A stretch of 64,000 nt of DNA from Adiantum capillus-veneris. Lineage: Eukaryota; Streptophyta; Polypodiopsida; Polypodiales; Pteridaceae. A model generated the notes under the pieces. It did no database searches, was not told where the DNA came from, and worked only from the letters and a program-made list of their open reading frames with translations. Both the position numbers and the translations under genes were made by a program. The stretch spans positions 122,615,391 through 122,679,390 of the forward strand of contig CM043947.1 of NCBI GenBank assembly GCA_014529385.2, in the 5' to 3' direction. Shown one piece after another: positions 32,198 to 43,457 of the stretch (its first letter is position 1; each line of letters opens with the position of its first letter).

Positions 32198-32424
32198 TGT
32201 TACCATATACATGTGGTAGTGATGTGTGTGAACAGACTAGGACCGCGAGGGCATTTTTTCCCTCTTTAGGAGGTTTTTTCCCCCGAGCATTGTATATACG
32301 CCCATCACTCTAGGGCTATCCATCTTTCCATTGCACACTAAGTAACACACTCTCTATTGTGTGCCTTGAGCTTCCTTCGTCTTCTCCAAGTTGTGTGTGT
32401 TTCTCTGCAACCCTAATTCCAACA
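32198..32424 (+). repeat. C1 3' LTR
   Basis: Same length (227 bp) as the 5' LTR. TGTTACCATATAC...ATTCCAACA, followed by target duplication CCAAC. Confidence 0.95.
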
Positions 32425-32429
32425 CCAAC

Positions 32430-32845
32430 GGCTTCCGAGACAAAGCATCTGCCACCAAGTTCTTCTGTCTCTGCATGTGGACAATCTGGAAGTGAAACTG
32501 TGACAAGATGTTCGCCCACCGCATCTGCTTTTCCGATAGTTGCAAGAAGTAGCGTAAACTCTGATGGTCTGTGAAGACAGTAAAATCCACTCCGAGTAGG
32601 TAATATCACCACTGAGTAAGAGCATGGATAGCCGCCAAAAGCTCTTTGTTATAAATCTGTACTGACAATTCCGGCCTTGAAAACAATCGGCTCTTGTAGG
32701 CAATGACATGGCATTCTTGCATTAAGACCGCACCCCGACTACAACCACAAGCATCACAATATACTTCGAAAGACTTCTGCAAATCCGGCAAAGTCAAAAT
32801 TGGTCCTGTAGTCAATTTCTCTTTCAATGTCTGAAAGGCAGTCAC
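32430..32845 (-). pseudogene. G2 RNase H
   Basis: The minus strand carries FEVYCDACGCSRGAVLMQ (first catalytic Asp), KELLAAIHALTQW (Glu), and, after a frame change, FTVFTDHQSLRYFL (Asp) and ADALSRKPLV. C1 is inserted right after this end. The last RNase H motif is intact, so the insertion lies in the RNase H-integrase linker. Confidence 0.8.
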
Positions 32846-32872
32846 CTCTATGGATCCCCACGAGAAAGGGAC

Positions 32873-34240
32873 TCATTTCTGCGTCAACCTGGAAGCAACC
32901 TCTGCAAACTTTCTAATGAACCACCTATAGTACGAACACAAGCCCAAGAAGCTTCTAACGTCATGGACATTCTTCAAATCGGGCCAATCACGGATAGTCT
33001 CTATCTTGGCCGGGTCCATCTGCACCCCTGCTGCTGAGACACTATGTCGCAAAAAGTGTATCTCGGGTAGGAAAAATTCACTTTTCTTCGCATTAATCAC
33101 CAACTTATGATCTCGTAATGCCTGAAAGACCTCTAACAGATTTTCTCTATGTTCTACCTCATCCTTGGAGAAAACAATGATGTCGTCAAAGAAAGTGCCA
33201 ACAAATAGTCTGTACTCTCGAAAAATCCTGTCCATTATCCGGTTAAATGTCGCAAGAGCATTGGTTAGGCCAAAAGGCATCACCAAAAACTCAAATAGCC
33301 CAAAAGTCATTCGAAAAGCTATCTTGTAGACATCTCCCGGTGTGATTCGGATTTGATGATATCCGCTGTTCAAGTCATCCCTACTAAAACATGAGGATCC
33401 CTGTAGTCGGTCAAGAATATCATCGATCCTAGGAATCGGAAATCTGTTTTGGATGGTGATTTTGTTGAGAGCTCTATAATCGATGCACATTCTCCAAGAT
33501 CCGTCTTTTTTCAAAACCAACAACACCGGAGAGCAATACGGTGAAGTACTAGGCTGGACAAGACCCTTTTCCAAGAGGTCTTTCACTTGCTTCATAATTT
33601 CTTCGTTCTGGGCTCGGCTCACACGGTAAGGTGGCCGGTTCGGTGGTGTGCTTCCAGGTATCAGATCAATGGTATGATCCTCAGGACGAGCGGGTGGTAA
33701 CTCACCTGGCAGGCCCTCTGAAAAGCAATTGGCATGAGTGTGGAGAAAATCTTTGTGTTCTTTATCAAGTTCAGACATGTTTGTCCTATTCTCATCATTC
33801 AACTCTCTCAAAAAGATCGAGTAAACAAATAGAGTGGATTTCATTAATTTTGAAACGGCCGAAGACGATACAATAGGGACAGACTCGCGCTTAAGTTTCA
33901 CATCAAGTACAATAGTTCGGCCCTTCTCTGTAGTCGAAGTCGCTTTTCTCGCCTGATAGTCGACCACGGCGTTGTTCTTGTGGTACCAGGGAATTCCCAA
34001 GAGGACATTGCAACCTTCCAAGGGCATTATGTAGAAGTCCTCATGCCCCAAATACCCTTGACAATGCAACCGAAGTTTGCCAATGACAGATGTAATGGCT
34101 ACGTCCCGGCCGGGTGCCGCTAGAATTGCCTCCGCTAGTGGTCCTATCCGATCGGGTGTGATCTTGAGTCGTGCCGCCAATTCATGTGAAATGAAGTTGG
34201 CCTTGGCTCCTCCACCAAAGAAAATCAGGGCTTATTGTTC
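32873..34240 (-). pseudogene. G2 protease and reverse transcriptase
   Basis: One long frame (34180-32873) carries protease from AARLKI to NVLLGIPWYHK, then RT: PPARPEDHTIDL, LVLKKDGSWRMCIDYRALNK, SRDDLNSGYHQI (Asp retained), VMPFGLTNALATFN and FFDDIIVFS (catalytic pair), and the post-RT segment VRSFLGLCSYYRWFI. The protease active-site region just upstream, in another frame, reads FFGGGAKANFIS, so the catalytic Asp expected before GGA has become Gly. RT itself is nearly intact in motif content. Confidence 0.85.
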
Positions 34241-35755
34241 TTTCCTTCATCTTGCCTTTTCGTCCACGTTCCTCAGCTGCTTTCGAACACTCAGGCTCGT
34301 CTTCATCCTTGTCATTCTGTTCTTTTGGTGCCTTTTTAGGGCACTTCGTGGAGATATGCCTAGTTTCCCAGCATCCAAAGCACTTCCCCTTTTTGATGTA
34401 GAGAGCTCTCTCTCGAAGAGTGAGCTTGGGTTGTGCATCCTTTTCTTTCTTTTCTGAGTTGCTCTTCCTCTTTCTATTTTCATTATTCGAAGTCTGTTCG
34501 GTCCTTTGCGTCATGATATCATCTGTGGGGTAGGTCAAACTGCCTGAATAAATGGCAAAACCCCGTTTAGCATGACTAATCAGTTCTTGAATGGAATCTG
34601 ACTTTTGCTCTAAGTAGTGATCTCGGATCTATGTAGGAAGTCCCACGGTAAACCGCTCAATCTATTCTTTGAACGAGATCTTCTTAAATGAAGAGGCTGG
34701 TAGAAAAGAGCTCGAGAATCTCTCGCAATATGCATCCAATGTATCCTTCATAGTTATCCAAAGATGGTTCCAAGCAGTTCGTATGTCGCGTTTGTACTCC
34801 CGAGTCAACCAAGAAGAAATAAAAAGCCTTTCAAATTTCATCCATTTAACTGGCGTTGTCTTGTTCTATAGAAGCGTGTACTAAGTTCGAGCATTTCCCT
34901 TGAAGTAAGAGGTAGCCCTCCGAATCTTGGAGTGCTTTGAGTAACGCCCTCCAGAGAAAGCTATGTCAAACTGTTGTATGAAAGCCAAAGCCTTCCAAGC
35001 ATCTCGATATCTAGAAAACGTGTCAATTTTATTGACTTTCCACCTTTAAAACTCTCGGACTTTCCTGCTTTTATCCTCCAGAAAGTCATATTGGTTGGCT
35101 TTATAGCAGTTCTTCTTCTTTGCATAAAAGCTGCTGTCGTCAGAGTCGGAACTATTCGAAGACAAGTCCTCTGTAGAACTGTCAACAATTGGGCTAGATT
35201 TAGACTTCTTTGCCTTTTTCTTGCCCTTTCCGAAGCTTTTCTTTTGCTTCGCTTTTTCCCTTTTCTGTCTTCTTCGCTAGAGTCAGAGGAGCTAGAAGAA
35301 CTGTCAGAAGAAGAAGAAGAAGAAGAAGAACTTGGTATTTCTTCAAATCTCACATGCTTCTTCTGCTTTCTTGCCGAGGCAAATGTAGACTGACGACCCA
35401 AATAACCCGGGAAGTCAATGCCTTTCTTCTGATTTTTGTCGTGCTTTTTGGCTTTGTTCTGCGTGTCAAAACGCTGAGAAATTCGTGTATCAACCACCTC
35501 TTCTAGCTCTTGCTCTGTAAACATCCTTGGAGTAGGAGGTTTCTTGAGTGCCGGTTTGAAGGGTGGTTCTATGGTTTTCGGCCATTGTGAATGCACCTCG
35601 TCGAAGGAGGTCTGGGTCATAAATTTCGCAAATTTCGGGTCCTTCGCAAAATTCATCTTTGTTGCATCGTCAATCAATCGTCGACGCTCCATCTCTTCAA
35701 GCTCTGCTTGAGTAGGACGAGGAGAAGAAGTCGACTGATCTCTGTCTAAATCCAT
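34241..35755 (-). pseudogene. G2 gag with zinc knuckle
   Basis: ATG at 35755 (MDLDRDQSTSS) begins shortly after the primer-binding site. FAKFMTQTSFDEVHSQWPK is shared with H. A long Ser run and basic KGKKRSKRK stretch follow at about 35220-35350. The frame is lost near 34961, and a decayed capsid core spans 34540-34960. A CX2CX4HX4C knuckle (CFGCWETRHISTKC) lies at about 34390. The usual Gly after the second Cys pair is replaced, but the zinc ligands are intact. Confidence 0.78.
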
Positions 35756-35807
35756 AAGTGCTGCGTAAAAAGGATCGGATTTCTCGGTAGAATCGAAATC
35801 GGTTGCG

Positions 35808-35819
35808 CTCTGATACCAG
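35808..35819 (-). other. G2 primer-binding site
   Basis: On the minus strand CTGGTATCAGAGC directly follows the LTR end. Initiator tRNA-Met type. Confidence 0.9.
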
Positions 35820-36383
35820 TGTAACAGACTTGGACACTCCAAGTCAAGATTCTACTGCGACACGACAGGAATTCATTGCAAAACAGTTCACAATTCACAA
35901 TTGATTCAACACGGCCCGGCGGAGTTCCGTGCCTAGAGATATTGGTCCCAAAGACTGGCGCCCCTTTCGGTATTTCTTTTTGTATTAATCTATTGCACAA
36001 AGTACACGGGAGTGGTTGGGTCTCACTCTCAGACTCTGCGTCCAGATGCTCTGAGAAGTAGGAGCCCTGCCCACACTTATAAAGGTTACAAGGGATGCCA
36101 AAAGCAGAGCCCCAAAAGCTGGCTTACAAATAAAGCAACTTTAAAGCTCTCTCTCTCTCTCTCTCTCTCAAACTTGCGTGTACATTAAAGCAAGAATTTG
36201 CGTAGGATTTCCAGCCCTTTTTGCGTAGAAAAAGCAAGCCCTTTTTGCGTAGAGGCCTCCGTACAACTGCTCGCAGAAATCCCACGCCAGCATTCACAAA
36301 GTCCACACTGCTGCCATATCTGCCGGGGTGTGTATGTGTGGTTTCTCCTGCCCAAGTGGTTGCCACGTCACTGGTTTGTGACA
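35820..36383 (-). repeat. G2 5' LTR
   Basis: The 564-bp LTR runs TGTAACAGAC...GTTTGTGACA on the plus strand. It is 58 bp shorter than the 3' LTR, mostly around the TG and GCAGAAA tracts. CT run at about 36150-36170; conserved stem-loop and CCCCAAAGACTGGCGCCCC block present. Confidence 0.92.
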
Positions 36384-36620
36384 TCAAGACCATTTTGGTG
36401 TCGCTCAAGTAGTTATTCCATATTTTATGGTTCATGTATGAGCGTCTGATATTGTGCCTTTGATGAGCATGGTTCAGCACATGTAGGAAGTGCTTGATGT
36501 CAGGACTTCCATTCACATTTTGCGGCTTGAGAAGCTAGCTTGAGTAGTCATTGCATGTATTATGGGATAGGGTGCATGTAGGAACATCCAAGTGTGAAAA
36601 GAAGAAGCGCCAGCCAAACC
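36384..36620. repeat. Spacer repeats, continuation of the 23.4-kb family
   Basis: After the TCAAG duplication the sequence CCATTTTGGTGTCGCTCAAGTAG...CATGGTTCAGCACATGTAGGAAG...GGATAGGGTGCATGTAGGA matches 23447-23640 directly. It is the other side of the G2 insertion site. Confidence 0.7.
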
Positions 36621-37029
36621 AAAAACGACAAACCGTCAAACACCAATGTGATGATGACTGAAGCTAGGTCAGGCTGATCAAGTCGCACAAGCAAGCTGAT
36701 GGAGAGGCTAACAACAGAACGAGTCGCCGAAGAGGATATACATGAGGGAAAGATGGAAGACGAGCAGGGAGCTCATCGGTGGAGGTCAGCAGAAGAGAGA
36801 GACGGAAGAGAGAGAACCCCCCCTGAAGCATAGCTCTTTGACACAAAAGGATAGCAGGCCAAGGTGGTAAACCGACAAACTCCAAGTCAAAAAGTGATCT
36901 AGATCATAAGAGGGAAGAAGGAGGTGGAGGAAACTAGAGGGTAAAGCCATCGGCCTGTGAAGGGCTAGAGATAGCGGTGGCAGAGGTCTGCCGAGAAGTC
37001 GTCCCATCCTCCGGATCTGAATTCTTCTT
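36621..37029. other. Anonymous DNA
   Basis: Purine-rich on the plus strand. No motif recognised. It could be decayed copia internal sequence downstream of the gag remnant in minus orientation. Confidence 0.3.
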
Positions 37030-37920
37030 GCGGTCCCGTCGTCATTTATAACATTTTGCTTCATAATGACCTTTCTTTCCACAATAGGTACAAGTAACAT
37101 TAGGGCAAGAAGGTGTACAAAGGTCTAGACTGGCCGGGAGCATCACCACCCCTACTGGATGTAAAAACCAATGCAGTAGCACCCGCAGAGGCATGTGAGG
37201 TGGCTTTGTCTTGAATGCGCGAAGCTATCTGCTGCACAGCGGGTAAGAGCTTCTCCCAAGTGATATGAGTAAGGCGTGTAGAGGTAGTAAGCGACTGGAA
37301 CAAGGAATCATAAGTGTCGGGAAGCTTGAGGAGCGACCGAGTTGCCATGCCCTCGGAAGAGATCTGGTGACAACAAGCTGCTAGCTCATCACAGAGCAGA
37401 AGCATGCGGGATATGAAGTTCTGGATAGTCGGAAATGACGAGACCTATAAGTCCATCAAAGTCTTTTCCAGAGCGAGGATCCTTCTGGGTGTCTTCGCCT
37501 CGTACATGTTGCAAAGGAAACCCCATACCTCATGTGTAGTGGCGTGAGCGTAAAGCCGTCAACAAGCTACCGCATAGTTGATGAGTAAGAAAGAGTAAAC
37601 TCTGCGATGGTTCATAGTCTGTGTGACTACAGTACCTGATCCGCAAGGAGCAGTACCATGAGAAGAAGTAGATGAGGAGCCAGCACGTGTGACAACAGAA
37701 GAAGTGATAGCTGATGAGGTCGATGTAGGAGCACCAGATGCAGGAGCAAGGCCAGGACACACGGCATTGGCAGGATCGGTAAGCCAGTCCCAAAGGTAAA
37801 ACTGCATAAGCATCACCGTGGTCTTCATCTTCCAGATGACAAAGTTGGAGCCGTCAAGCTTTTTGCCAGGAGGAAAGATTGGCTGGGAGTGTTGCCATAG
37901 ATACAAACAAAAAATCATCA
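37030..37920 (-). pseudogene. Copia-type gag remnant
   Basis: The minus frame 37918-37559 has KLDGSNFVIWKMKTTVMLM, the copia Gag N-terminal motif, and LWDWL. 37405-37100 continues LLKLPDTYDSLFQSL. A CX2CX4HX4C knuckle (CTYCGKKGHYEAKC) lies at about 37037-37080 in another frame. A TAG separates the two parts near 37450. No LTR or pol is found next to it. It is a different family from C1. Confidence 0.75.
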
Positions 37921-38269
37921 GAGAAGTCTCGTGTGTAAAATTAGAAGCAAAGGTGAGAATACGATTGGAAAACTAGGCCGGATAGAATGCCAAAAGACCG
38001 CGAAGTAGGGGTACGTGACGGGAGAGGCAAGGGAAACCCGAAGGAATGTCGATGAAGCAAAGTCAAGGTGCTGTCGAAACTTGAAATCGCAACAAAAGGG
38101 AGAAACACGGCGAGAACGCAAGGGTTTGAGCAAAAACGCGAGGTGATGAACACCGGATGCCGAGAAGGTAAGGTGAGGGCTGTAAATGCACCAAACAGGC
38201 TGAAAATCTGCAACTAAGTGATTGGGGAATAGCCGGTAAAGTCACGTGTCGGTTCAACTTCCAAGCGGG
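37921..38269. other. Probable leader of the copia remnant
   Basis: No coding motif. It lies upstream of the copia gag in minus orientation and ends where G1' integrase homology starts. No LTR end or primer-binding site could be placed. Confidence 0.3.
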
Positions 38270-39081
38270 AATACCATATCCACCCGTCCCTGGGAAAGTA
38301 TTGCAATGGATTTCATTTTTCATCTCCCGAGAACACAGAGTGGTCACGATGGTATGTGGACTGTTGTTGATAGATTTAGCAAGCAGGCTCATTTCATTCC
38401 AATGAAGAAAACAGTCAAGCGGGATCACTTAGCGAGACTGTTTGGGGCCTAGATTTTCAGATTGCATGGTATGCCTGAGACGATTGTCTCCGACAGAGAC
38501 CCCAGATTTACGAGTTTGTTTTGTAAGGAAATTTGGGAGAACATTGGCACACGGTTGCAGTTCTAGTCATCGTTCCACCCGCAGACTGACGGGCAATCTG
38601 AGATTGCCAACTCAGTGGTTCTAGATTTATTGAAGTCTTTTATCTCGAATTAGAAGACTCAATGGGAAAAGTACTTACCTTTGGTGGAATTTGCCTACAA
38701 TAACACGATACACTCTTCGACGGGAAAGGCGCCATTTGAGATTGCTGAAGGTGCTACGAAGGTTCCACCCTTCCTAAGCACGAAAGATAAGATCTTTGAA
38801 GTGGATGAATATACGCAAGATTTGGATACGGCTTTTGCCAAGGTTCACGAGACTTTGCAGAAGTCTCAAGAACGACAGAAAAAGGCAGCGGATCGACATC
38901 GTCGCGACTTGAAACTGAAGGAGGATGATTGGGTGCTCTTACGTTTTGAGAAGGCACGCCTGCGAAAGAAAAAGGGAAAGGAGAGGCTTTTTCCAAAGCT
39001 TAGTATGCGATACTACGGACCTTTCCAGATCACTGAAAAGATAAACGATGTCTCCTTCCGACTGAAATTGCTAGATACTTG
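38270..39081 (+). pseudogene. G1' integrase fragment
   Basis: Plus-strand inverted counterpart of G1 integrase. RPWESIAMDFIFHLP (first Asp), SDRDPRF-type second Asp in another reading after a TAG near 38450, DGQSEIAN (Glu), then an unbroken stretch from 38681 with [30 protein letters not shown] and YYGPFQI. Stops occur near 38450, 38563 and 38654. Homology begins abruptly near 38270 and ends at GAGGAT (39082-39087), where L1b begins. The frame continues into LINE ORF2 sequence to 39406. Confidence 0.82.
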
Positions 39082-42000
39082 GAGGATGCAGGAGCAGCAT
39101 CTAGACAGTCCATGGCTGGAGGACCAGTTAAAGCAGGCTCGACAGGAGCTTGCTTGCACAGAGGAGAGGCGCCATGAGTTTGCCTTTCACCGACAGGCAT
39201 CTCAGTGGACTCAGGTAGGTGACAGAGTGACAGGTGCCTTTTTTGAGACAGTAGGACCTCGGCACTCGCATGCCAAGGTCACTCAGCTGAGGAGACCCGA
39301 TGGGTCAGTTGCTTGTGAGCCTGAGGATATGCGTGCAGTTGCTACTGACTTTTACCGTGAGCTACTGACGGCTGAGCCCCAGTCTGAGCCCCAGTCAGAG
39401 AGATAGGATGCATACAGGGAGCAGGTTTGGGCGCAGATGCCTTGTCTTGTGATTGAGGAGATGCGCCAGAGGCTGGAGATACCTCTTCAGCTTGAGGAGC
39501 TGCATACGGCTCTTAGGGCCCTTCCTCGTGGTAGCTGTCCAGGTGAGGATGGGCTGACTCCCATCTTCTTCTTGGAGTACTAGGACTTGCTTGGCCCAGA
39601 TGTTTGTAGTGCCTTTCAGTACATTCTGCACACAGGAGTGATGCCGGATAGCATGAGTGAGGGCCTGATTTACCTCATTCCAAAGGAGGGTGGCTCCTTG
39701 GATGCGATTCGACAGTGGTGCCCCATCACCATTCTCAACTCAGCCTACAAAATTCTTGCCAAGGCTTTGAGTTTGAGGATTCAGCCACTTTTGGAGAGCG
39801 TTATACATGGGACTCAGGCAGGTTTTGTCAAGGAACGCAGTATCCTTGACAACATCTTCACTTTCTGGGAGGCTTCTGCCCTGGCACGTCTCCGTGGGGA
39901 GGACCTTGTGATTCTTCTTCTCGATTTTGAGAAGGCATACGATAGAGTTGACTGGGACTTTCTAGAGGGCACGCTTCGCAGGATGGGCTTTTCAGATGCT
40001 TGGATCAGAGGGGTGTCAGCTTTGTATAGACAGGCTCACAGTCAGGTGCTTTTGGCAGGAGGTAGAGGTGAGCGCTTCATGCTCACACGATTGGTCAGAC
40101 AGGGTTGTCCTCTTGCCCCCTTTCTCTTTCTGTTCTATGCGGAGGCGATGAGCAGATTTTTGGTGTCACAGCAGGTTGGTTTGAGGGGCTTAGCACTCTC
40201 GATACGGGGAGATGAGCTTCTGGACGCTAAGTTTGCCGACGACTCAGCCTTGTACTTAGAGGGCCAGGAGGCCAATTTACACAGGTGTGGGCAGGCTCTT
40301 GAGACCTTCTGCTGTGCATCGGGCGCATTGATCAACTGGAGAAAGACAGTGGATTTCTCGGTTGGCAGTGCTCCTTTGCCAGAGTGGATGCGAGGAGAGG
40401 GTTTCAGGTGGATTCCCCTAGGGACTGCAGTTCGATACTTGGGTTGTCAGGTTGGTTTGGATTTGTCCCCCGAGCAGCAGATTGCTCCTCTTCTCCTGTC
40501 CATCAGGAGAAAGCTGTTACACGGAGTTCGGCACGACTTTCGCTGGCTGGTAGAGTAGTAGTTGCCAACCAGGTGTTGTTGGCAACTATGTGGTACATCA
40601 CTTCTTGCTGGATCTTCTCGAGTTCTTGTATCAGCCAAGTAGAGAGGCTGATCAGGAACTTCCTTTGGTCAGGTCGCGACACTCAGGTTGCCCGAGCCAA
40701 GGTGGCTTGGTCGGTCATCACACTTCCTTGTTCTCAGGGAGGGCTTGGGATCATTGATCCAGCACAGCACAACAGAGCCCTTCTTGGGAAGTTTTTCGTC
40801 AGAGGACTTCTTCCAGGCGAGGAGCCCTGGAAAGAGTTCTTGCTGCAGAGGCTTCGTGCCAGGGTGCCTCAGTCAGGAGGCCCTTGGCAACCTTCGACCA
40901 GATGGATCTTTACAGAGTTACGCCGAGTTGGTTTGAGCAGGAGACTGGAGGACCGATTCGTTGTGAGTTTGCTTCGCTCTTGGGAACTCTTACGGCATGG
41001 CCTAGAGCAGTGGCCTAGAGCAGAGACAACCGACATGCACGGAGAAGCGCCTACGACAGCCCCTTGTTTGGAACCCCATGGTTAGTACTCAGAGAGGCCA
41101 CTTGGTTGGGAGTAGGCCTCATGTTTCATGGGGTCCCATGGCAGCAGGTCCAGCGCGCTCTCTAGGTGACTGGCTAGAGTTCACAGGTTTGTCAGAGGAG
41201 GTGAAGGGTGTCCAGCTACAGGGCATGAGAGGGGTTCAGAGCATGTGTCAGGACATCTCAGAGTCAGTTCCAGCTGAGTGGCTCACGCCTCTTGAGCCAG
41301 TAGCACCCAGATGGATGGGAGCCTTCACACGACTGGAGGTTCTCATCTCAGTCAGGGCTTGTTCAGAGACTGCTGCCCCAGCCTTGTTCTTTGAGCTTCA
41401 GGGTGGGGGACGTTTACAGCGAGTTACAATAGAGGCCCCACAGATAGTAGAGTGCTGTTTCCAGAGGATCCGAGTTGTGGGCATCTGTGGGAGGACTTGT
41501 GTCATAGACCCTGACCCAGCAGCTCTCGAGACAGGACACTGGAGGCTATGGGCTTGGGTGTGTTGTCCACTGGCACGAGTACAGTGGGATCCTGGTGAGT
41601 GGCTATGGAGGGACCCCTTCTCTTCTGCAGACCGCCCAGAGTCCCTTTCTTCCAGTACACTGTTCGGCTTGGACGTCATATACTTGCAGCGCAGAGAGAG
41701 GCCCGCCCCGCTGCAGCACGTCATTGGCAGGAGGAGGGTCTCACAGTTGAGTTCTTGGCAGCTTTTTGGCAGAGACTGTGGGACTCCAGACAGCCGAGGC
41801 GCGTCACTTTGTTCCAGTGGTTGGTTGCACACAGAGCCACAGCAGTAGGGAGCTGGCTTGTGCATAGTGGTCTCTCGGCCGCATGTACAGCCTGTGACCA
41901 GTTGGTGGAGAGTCAGCGACACTGTCTTTGGGACTGTCCTTCGGCCCAGCAGGTGTGGCTACGAGTTCTTCGGCTGATGCCTGCCCTCTGTGCGGCTCGA

Positions 42001-42459
42001 CAGTACACTTGGGGGGCAGCGGCTTGGTCCACCCTCACGGGCCCGGCACTACAGTTTGAGCTATCTTCCACCAGCAGGATGATAGTGATACAGGGGGGGC
42101 GACCTGCACTCCAGCCTGCTACAGACCTTACTCCACAGGAGTGGTGCAGTGAGAGAGAGGAGTGCTGGGAGCTCATCAGCGGCCTAGCTCTTTGGTTCAT
42201 CTGGCGGGTCCGTTGTTTCCGCATCTTTGAGGCTCGCCCTGTGCCACCAGTAGAGACTTTTCGTGACTTTTGGCTAGAGCTGATCCATACTCTCAGAGGA
42301 CAGCTTGAGGGACTACAGGGCAGCTCCGACCGCATGCGGGGGCGCCGCGAGGCTTTCCTTCGACTCTGGCGCCCTGGGCCTTTCTACACCATGGTCCAGG
42401 GGGTGCTCAGATGGCACTACTGTCCACCTGTGTGGCTCTTCCCTACTCCCATTTCTTGA
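39082..42459 (+). pseudogene. L1b ORF2 remnant: reverse transcriptase and zinc-binding tail
   Basis: It covers the linker, RT (ILLLDFEKAYDRVDW, RQGCPLAPFLF, FADDSALYL) and C-terminal zinc region (ACTACDQL, RHCLWDC). Stops at 39404-39406 and 39581-39583 (TAG where L1a has TGG). A one-base loss near 40520 and a 13-bp duplication of TGGCCTAGAGCAG near 41000 shift and restore the frame, with a further shift near 41640. There is no endonuclease, so it cannot be autonomous. The 3' UTR runs 42460-42594. Confidence 0.88.
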
Positions 42460-42605
42460 TTTAGCCCCATTGTATATATGCTGTTTTTTCATTGGGAGAG
42501 TCTCCCCATCATGCGTGTTGTAGCCCTCTCTTGCAGAGGTGGATGTAGCCCTATGGGCAGTTTTCATTAACTAATAGAAGGATCTTTTTCTTGGAAAAAA
42601 AAAAA
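39082..42605 (+). mobile_element. L1b: 5'-truncated LINE with target deletion
   Basis: It starts at the position equal to about 18507 in L1a, inside ORF2 after the endonuclease, and ends with poly(A) at 42595-42605. No target duplication is visible. Comparison with G1 shows that target bases equal to 13602-13740 (about 139 bp) are missing. The 5' junction shares GAGGAT between LINE and target. It is closely related to L1a. Confidence 0.9.
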
Positions 42606-42746
42606 GAATAAAGGTAAAGTTCGAAGGCGGTTCTTGGTTAAGTTCAAAACTATCCTACATTAGATGCAAAGTGGATGGAGGAGGAGGACCTAGCAGATAC
42701 TCCTCAGATTGTGAAACTTTACCTCGATGCTTTTGGTTTAGCATAG
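42606..42746 (+). pseudogene. G1' chromodomain
   Basis: GKVRRRFLVKFK, then after a one-base loss the DAKWMEEEDLADTPQIVKLYLDAF equivalent, to TAG at 42744-42746. It holds the intact version of the site where K2 is inserted in G1 (ACCAAAAGCATCG on the minus strand). Confidence 0.8.
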
Positions 42747-42825
42747 TCTACTCCAAAAGAAACCCAGAATTCAGCTTGGCCGGAGATCTGGTGCAGTGGG
42801 ATGCACAAAAGGGGAGTCACTCCGC
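42747..42825 (+). other. G1' 3' UTR, first part
   Basis: It matches the reverse complement of about 8610-8678. It ends with CACTCCGC (42818-42825), the MITE target duplication. The 3' UTR continues at 42986-43071 and 46146-46570. Confidence 0.8.
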
Positions 42826-42977
42826 CATAGTCACAGGGGACGCCCTTTTTCGGGCTTCCCGTCCCCACTTTTCCATCCCCACTTGCCGTCCCGCCCTCTT
42901 TTTTACACTAAAAATCCATTTGAGCCCAGTCCCCTGTCTCCCGTTCCCCGTCCTGGAATGCGTCCCTTGTGACTATG
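42826..42977. mobile_element. 152-bp hAT-type MITE
   Basis: Terminal inverted repeats CATAGTCACAGGGGACGC and GCGTCCCTTGTGACTATG pair over 18 bp with one mismatch. Exact 8-bp target duplication CACTCCGC (42818-42825 and 42978-42985). The empty site is present in the left arm near 8590-8600 (GGAGCGGAGTGACTCC). No ORF. The CATAG start and 8-bp duplication match the larger hAT 94 bp away, but the rest of the TIR differs, so another autonomous partner is likely. Confidence 0.95.
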
Positions 42978-43457
42978 CACTCCGCTCCTTTGTCAACAGA
43001 TGCCTTGATTTAGATACTAGAGTCACGGATGTCTCTTTGAGCTTCAGTGATACTGAAAGCTGACAGTATTCCATAGTTTTTTCTAGGCGCGTCCGATTGC
43101 CCAATCAGGCTTCCTCACGCGTGCGTGCATGGTTGCCGCATGGTTCAGTTTTTCGGACGCGAGCAGGGGATTTTTGACGAGCTGGCAAAAAAACCCCCGA
43201 TTTGTCAAATGTGGCCCAAAACGCCTCTGCACGGATTGTGAAAAACCTGCAGCCATCCCGTTTGTGCAGAGAGAGCCCCCATCAAAGCTTGAGAGCCGAG
43301 AGGACTCGAGACGGCGAGCCGGGAGCCCTACCCAGTGCCCACAAACTCTCCCGCGCGCGGCTGATTCTTCACCTACGCCGTCCGTTACTCGTGAGGCCTC
43401 CACTTTGTCAAGGTTTGCAACTTTGCAGTGTGCACCTTGCAAGTTTGCAGAATCCAT

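Larger units (their letters stand above)
27480..32424 (+). mobile_element. C1: complete Ty1/copia element inserted in G2
   Basis: 227-bp LTRs at both ends, a perfect 5-bp target duplication CCAAC (27475-27479 and 32425-32429), a primer-binding site, a polypurine tract, and gag and pol in copia order (PR-IN-RT-RH). The LTRs differ at about 13 of 227 positions by eye. It lies between the G2 RNase H and integrase, in opposite orientation. Pol contains stops, frameshifts and an internal RT deletion. Confidence 0.95.
24814..36383 (-). mobile_element. G2: complete gypsy element with chromodomain, split by C1
   Basis: LTRs at both ends, a primer-binding site next to the right LTR and a polypurine tract next to the left LTR fix the minus orientation. 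Target duplication: TCAAC (24809-24813) against TCAAG (36384-36388), one mismatch. The flanks rejoin to the repeat seen intact at about 23435-23460 (GTAGATCAACGCCATTTTGGTG), which confirms the boundaries. Order on the minus strand: LTR, gag, PR, RT, RNase H, [C1], integrase, chromodomain, LTR. It is 6.6 kb without C1. Coding capacity is decayed. Confidence 0.92.
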
